From positions 1 to 64,000 of the forward strand of contig CAXIWQ010000277.1 in assembly GCA_964036275.1 (NCBI GenBank): a stretch of DNA of 64,000 nucleotides, written 5' to 3'. Shown piece by piece: positions 59,098 to 64,000 of the stretch. Made by a program: the position numbers and the translations under genes. Origin of the DNA: Litoditis marina. Lineage: Eukaryota; Nematoda; Chromadorea; Rhabditida; Rhabditidae. Below the pieces are notes generated by a model. The model ran no database searches and was not told the origin of the DNA. It saw nothing but the letters and a program-made list of their open reading frames with translations. Every line of letters starts with the position of its first letter. Position 1 is the stretch's first letter.

Positions 59098-59227
59098 CTT
59101 CTATTTCTATGTCGGCCTGTCTCATCTGATTACGATATGCATCCTCAAGCTCCGCGTCCCATGCCTGGCTTGAAAAAGAGTCTTCCTCCGGCTCAGGTGA
59201 CGCGGGGCTGTATGGCGATTCGGACAT
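59098..59227 (-). CDS. Central gene, possible first exon
   Basis: Minus-strand ATG followed by 43 codons of acidic, Ser/Pro-rich sequence (MSESPYSPASPEPEEDSFSS, then AWDAELEDAYRNQMRQADIE), ending at a good donor (AAG|GTATGA). Its phase does not match the 58775 exon directly, so an intermediate exon is missing from my model or these are two genes. Confidence 0.45.
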
Positions 59228-59882
59228 AGCTCAAAGCTTGATTCAGGCGTAAGAGCTGAAAATATAGGTAGTGTACGCAGGTATAAATCTTGGATAACAA
59301 TGAAAACAATAAAAGAGCGTAGTACAACTGTATTTAAATTGTAATCCAAAGTAAGAAATAAGTAAACGGGAGCCTATGTGTACGGTACTCGAATCTGTAT
59401 TGATCAATTGAAAAAGAAAACAAAGTTAGCGACAATGCAATTATAAACTAAATATTGAATTAAATAGACAGCTTGACCTGAATGAGCACGTAACGGAGAA
59501 ATGTATACACAGTTAAGTGCAAAGTAATTGAACACAAAACAAAAGATGAATAGGGCAGGTAGTGGGCGGGATCAGGGTTGGATGCGCGCTATATTGGTTG
59601 TTTGAGCTCTTTCGTATAACAATGGGGCAATATACGGCGGCCAAGCGCACAACAGAAGCTAACATAAACAGTATAATTACCGAATCGGTGTAAACCCATG
59701 AGTTGAACATGTCGTTGTATCCTAACCATTTACATAAACAGTCAAAACCCCCGAAAAGTATGCGGTGAGTGTTGGTTTACGCGCGTTTTAAGCACACTAT
59801 CGAAAAATAAACCGTGTTAGTCCGTTCTGCAGAGATGAAAACACAGAAAAAAAGAGAAAAAAAATAACTTCTCTTCACTTCC

Positions 59883-60484
59883 CACCCCAACTCATTACGC
59901 ACCGAGGACTCACGCGAGTGAGTTTGAGACGCCTTTTCTATTCTTTTAACATATTCTTATTGACTTCATCAATGTCGGCGCGTGTCTCTTTTCCGCGCAT
60001 CATGACTATTTGTGCAATTTCTTTGAAATGTTGTACGTACTAAAACTAAAATAGTTAATTTCTGCAAATTTTAGGCCATGTGCACGTGTGTACGCGCAGT
60101 TTGAAATCACAGTACCGTACAAAAAATGGCTCATAGCTGTAAATGTCATGTTTGAGTGGAACAGCGTTATTTTCCGCTTTTGCAATTTTCCGAACAACAC
60201 ATCTATTCACAATTGGTTGCTATTCATTTCAAGATCATGTGACCAGGTAACAACCGTTTGGCTTGCACCACAATCATATTCGGACTTCACGCCGAGTCTA
60301 TGCACTTTTGCTACTTTCAAGGCAATATTGGCGAATTCACAATCGACTTTTAAGTGTGTCGCCAATCTGTCGTCGATTCTCAGCGAGCGAGGGTAGCCGA
60401 GACGCAGACATCCTTTGAAAAAAAAAATGAAAAGCCATCTCAAACTCACTTTCGTGAGTCCTCAATGCCTAATGAGTTGATGTT
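59883..60484. repeat. Inner 590-bp inverted-repeat element, right arm
   Basis: Inverted counterpart of 57121-57712, with the same ends (GAGGACTCACGCGAGTGAG and CTCACTTTCGTGAGTCCTC). Confidence 0.75.
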
Positions 60485-60885
60485 GGAAGAAAATGAGTTG
60501 TTTAATTATTGTTTGTGTGTTTTCACCCCCGCGAAGCGGAATCGCATGTGTTTTCTCCTGAGAAACGCTTATTGGTTTGTATTGAATTTCAGGACATGCA
60601 GGTATTGTGAGAACACAGGTTTATATGTATTTCATGTGCCTTAAAAATGTACCCGGCGCCAGCTGTAAAACGCATACAAAAACAGCTTGTGGTAAAGAAA
60701 ACATACTTATTTAAGCATTTGGAACACTTATCTGTGAAATTCAGTTTTGGAAGTAGGATAGTTCTGTGGTTCAGGCTAAGAGGATCCTCATACCAGTGAT
60801 ACCCAATCTAAATTGTTCAAAAGGTGGTACGTTTACCTAGTTCACAGACGGTCAAACACGTGTGTAATATTTTTCCGAGAAGAGC

Positions 60886-61116
60886 ATGTATCAAGACTCT
60901 GATGATATTAGCACCCAATATTTGGAACAAAGCTTCACCAGTGGTCAAAACGTTGATGTCATTGAAGCAATCCTGGAACTGGTTGCTGATTGTACCCTAC
61001 TGAACGCATGTGCGCCGAGCCAGAAAGTATCTGTTCAGGAGTTTTATAGCTTGTTCGAAACAAAACCAGACTTCGGGAACAATCTCGAGTTATGTGCTGT
61101 TAATAAAGCACCCTAA
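60886..61116 (+). CDS. Element ORF 3, 76 aa, right-arm copy
   Basis: Intact counterpart of the minus-strand ORF at 56493-56723, including the same start and stop. Unrecognised. Confidence 0.5.
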   Translation: MYQDSDDISTQYLEQSFTSGQNVDVIEAILELVADCTLLNACAPSQKVSVQEFYSLFETKPDFGNNLELCAVNKAP

Positions 61117-62073
61117 CGATTGCGCCCTGAATGTTTCATATTCGGTCATGTGTAGTTGTGAAATTACACCGTCTAGTATATGGGAATGGATGATGTGTCT
61201 TTGAAGAACACTTTTAGAGTCCAATAGCGACCTCATACTACTGGTAAAATGGAAAGACCCGTTTTTGAATTGCAGTACACACCTCCAACTTTATTTTACC
61301 CAAACATATGTTCCCCCCTATATATGTCAGATACCCAACGCAGGGAGTGTTTGTTTTGTCCGTAACAATAAATGTAGGAGGATATGATGTACCAAGCAAC
61401 ACAAATACAGTATACGTATATGTCTTTAGGCCCATGGCGAACTGCCAAAACCGCGTTTTTTTCTGTGTTAATTGACCTTTGATATTATGCTGTACTGAAA
61501 GTGCACAATGTTTGAATTAGATCGCGAAAGCTCTAGAATGCGCAATAGTATGTTTGAGTTTGGTTTCCCAAAGTTGGAGAAAGGGGTAAAAACTACTAGA
61601 AAAATAACGTGTGCGTACCCGCATCCCCAAAGCCAACTCTGATCAACGGGAACATTTGTGTAAAAAAGAGAAAATGTTTGTACGCTCGCAGATGCCCCGT
61701 ACCTACTTGGAACATATACACGTCTCAAACGTATCCATACACTACATACTATCTGTGCGGTTAGAGCGCTGATGAATATAGTTTTGAAAGCCTTATACGT
61801 AACATAGGACGGAACGTATACAGCCAAGGTGTGAAGAACAAACAAATGTGTGCACATACCATCATCAGACGTGAGTGTTAAACATTGTATATTACTGGAA
61901 AATAATACAAAATTAATAACATCTGCTCAAGTGTGCCTACACTGTTTTAAATTGACCGCGAAAGTTCTGGAATGTGTATCATAAGTATAAAAATGTGCCA
62001 TTTGTAGACGTGCACGTGTTATGACCAGTCGTATACGCACACACCGAGAAGCAGTGACCCGCTTCGGAGTATT

Positions 62074-62379
62074 TTGGAGAGTGTGCGACATCATGAGCGA
62101 TTCGAGATGATCATAAATGGACAAATTGTCCCAAACTCGGTCGTGAACGACTACCTAGACTATGCATTCGGTCGGAGTAATGAGGTACCCCACGGATACA
62201 ACGAGCTGCTGGAGCACGTGAAGAGCCTTGGAACTGTGCTGAAAATGAGAAAAACGTCGCACAAAATAAAAATAGAGGGAAAGCCAACCCAGTCGCGGTC
62301 CGCGAAAAGGATGGAGAAAACACCTCCACAAATGAAGGAAACGGAACATGTGAAAGACGACCTGACCCCCCCCCTCTGA
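62074..62379 (+). pseudogene. Element ORF 2, truncated right-arm copy
   Basis: It retains the middle domain (MIINGQIVPNSVVNDYLDYA) but lacks roughly the first 80 residues because of the upstream deletion. A longer C run near 62365 shifts the frame, so it ends early as DDLTPPL instead of continuing into the basic tail. ORF 1 is absent before it. Confidence 0.75.
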
Positions 62380-63963
62380 AACACCCCAGAGCAGAAGCCG
62401 CCGTCAGCGAGGCAGCGGAATGAAACGTTTATATGTAAAACTGTGGAATTTGTAACCTTTTACTTGATTTTTGTGTGATGTGAGAAGATGAATAATTACT
62501 CCCGATTCTTTGCAGTATTAACTATACATTTGGAAAAACTATGAACACTTGCGCACATGTACCTAAGTGCAGTTGTTAACGTAATCCAGAGCGTGCAGGG
62601 GAAATATGGGGTTCTTCACAAAACTGACACGTAGTGTTAAAAATAGCAAATGCACATTTGAATTCCAAGGAAACAACCTTGTCGACAATTAAACAAAATA
62701 TATTAGGATGTCAAATGTTGACCGCTGGTAAAGATCATTGAGCGAAGATGAGATGCTGACTACAACGGAACGTTTTCTGGATAAATGCGGTGTCCGTAAA
62801 GTGGTCACGTGACGTTATTGATTGGAATATAGCGAGGTTAACTTATCGACTTATTCTGAAAAATAGGTAGCCTTGCACCACATTATTGTGCTGGCACCAG
62901 CACCGCCTTGTTCGAAAAACACGGCTAAACTGTGAGATTTGGGTTAATTTGGTAATGCTTGTCACATATCCCGACCACCTGGAGGCCCCCGCCTAGCACA
63001 CTCTCAAACGCGAAACAATACACATTATCGATTGGTTATACATTTTAGGCACTGCGAGAAAGATGGTTAATATCGATTGGTTAGACGTTTTAAGCATGGC
63101 GATTGGTTAGTATCGATTGGTTGGTCAGACATTTTGGGGTCTTCCGCTCCCCTACCCTTGTAACCACACACTCGAGGAATGTATTCGGAACTATTGCGAA
63201 ATAGTTGGTTACTCTGCAAGTAGTGAAAAACATCTGGTTACTATTTCAAACCTCTTCTCGACTCTTCGGACATGACTGCGTCTGTTGCGGCTCCTTTGAT
63301 GTAAAGCCTTGTTACTGTGTCGGCGGCTTCTATTGTGCTCGCGTGACTAAACTTGGCTAACGTCGCACCTCATAGGAGGTGGTGGCAGGTATTGATTGAA
63401 AAAAACTTTTCTGGTGGTCGCACAACTAGAGGAGGTTGTGAACCTTTGATTTCTTTCAAATATGAGCATTTGAAATTGTGACCTTTTTCAGTTTTGAACT
63501 TTTGAATTCTGAACTTTTGAAGTTCTGAACATCTGAATTCTGAACATTTTGAACTTTTGAAAATGTTAGTGTTGGTATTTTGAGTATGGTGGCTTTTTCG
63601 TGACAGCTCAGGTCAGCTGAGGTCACCATCTGTTGGGAAAGTATTGCGAAATAGTTGGTGGCGAGATATGAACTTTTGCGGTGGCCACGATATTAACTTT
63701 TGAATTCTGAACAATTAAATTCTGAACATTTGAACATTCGAATTCTGAACATTTGAATTCTGAACATTTTGAACTTTTGAAATTTTGAACTTTGTAGTTT
63801 TGTAGTCTCGGGAGCTGGCATCATGCCAGCCTGGTGGCGGGGTGGCCAGCCGGCTACCAGGCGGCGGGCCTACCAGGCTGCGGACCTCACAGGCGGCGAA
63901 CCGCAACGCGCGCGGCTGCCGACCGCTCGCGTCATAATGTAAAACGGGGGCATATCCACTACT

Positions 63964-63969
63964 CGTGTG
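63964..63969 (+). repeat. Target-site duplication, right (CGTGTG)
   Basis: Perfect match to 53169-53174. The last 31 bases of the window are host sequence, probably still collagen intron 1. Confidence 0.9.
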
Positions 63970-64000
63970 CTGTTAACATTAGTTTGCAACTTTAGACAGT

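Larger units (their letters stand above)
53175..63963. mobile_element. 10.8-kb palindromic Maverick/Polinton-like element, non-autonomous
   Basis: It starts AGTAGTGGATATGCCCCCG and ends with the exact complement, between CGTGTG duplications. A 6-bp duplication and AG...CT ends fit Mavericks/Polintons. Arms are 53175-57986 and 59613-63963. Each arm runs through a GC-rich terminal part, a TTCAGAATTCAAATG-type tandem repeat, a small-protein cassette and an inner 590-bp inverted-repeat element. The unique centre (57987-59612) has a spliced minus-strand gene. The right arm lacks about 0.5 kb around the first cassette ORF. I found no PolB, integrase, ATPase, protease or major capsid gene, so it must rely on others to move. 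Classification rests on termini, duplication and the resemblance of two ORFs. Confidence 0.75.
59613..63963 (-). repeat. Right arm of the palindromic element
   Basis: Inverted partner of 53175-57986, shorter mainly through a deletion of about 0.5 kb near 62038 that removes ORF 1 and the start of ORF 2. Near 63625-63668 it has extra sequence containing TATTGCGAAATAGTTGG, a word also present at 63192-63208. Confidence 0.9.

Noticed and set aside
1..64000. CRISPR array, bacterial operon or other prokaryotic system
   Set aside because: Introns, U6, collagen and MAP1 family genes show animal nuclear DNA; no regularly spaced identical repeats were seen.

Overview
The window reads as nuclear DNA of a nematode. 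The support is a spliced MAP1/MAPH-1-type gene, the first exon of a cuticle collagen, a U6 snRNA with a short 5' hairpin, and coding starts placed a few bases after a splice acceptor, as at spliced-leader sites. Acceptors are looser than the strict Caenorhabditis TTTTCAG and many introns are long, so I would not call it Caenorhabditis. Most of the rest is mobile and repetitive DNA. Exon models come from splice signals and phase agreement, not transcripts.

Layout. 1-8.1 kb: an unrecognised multi-exon gene (from 2958, seven linked exons), with short inverted-repeat elements and GC-rich CGCCGGCGA arrays in and around it. 8.1-18.2 kb: gene-poor, with MITEs, a dispersed foldback family and a 180-bp hairpin. 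18.2-29.9 kb: a complete 23-exon MAP1-family gene, 991 aa by my count. 30.4-36.9 kb: a 427-bp element carrying two nested insertions; an unfilled copy at 47.3 kb shows the empty sites. 37.2-45.1 kb: a near-perfect 7.2-kb palindrome (3.55-kb arms, 147-bp loop) beside a direct repeat of one internal block. 45.1-50.2 kb: repeats and weak ORFs. 50.3 kb: U6 snRNA and its promoter. 52.3-53.2 kb: promoter and exon 1 of a cuticle collagen. 53175-63963: a 10.8-kb palindromic element with a perfect 6-bp target duplication, inserted in the collagen's first intron region.

The most interesting object is that last element. Its AG...CT ends and 6-bp duplication fit Mavericks/Polintons. One arm holds two ORFs overlapping by ATGA; the first resembles the small minor-capsid-like (pX-type) proteins of Maverick/adintovirus-like elements. 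I saw no polymerase, integrase, ATPase, protease or major capsid gene. I read it as a non-autonomous, folded-back derivative that kept a small-protein cassette and a spliced central gene.

The genes do not form an obvious pathway. The MAP1-family protein should act on microtubules, the collagen in the cuticle and U6 in the spliceosome. The mobile elements explain most of the structure.
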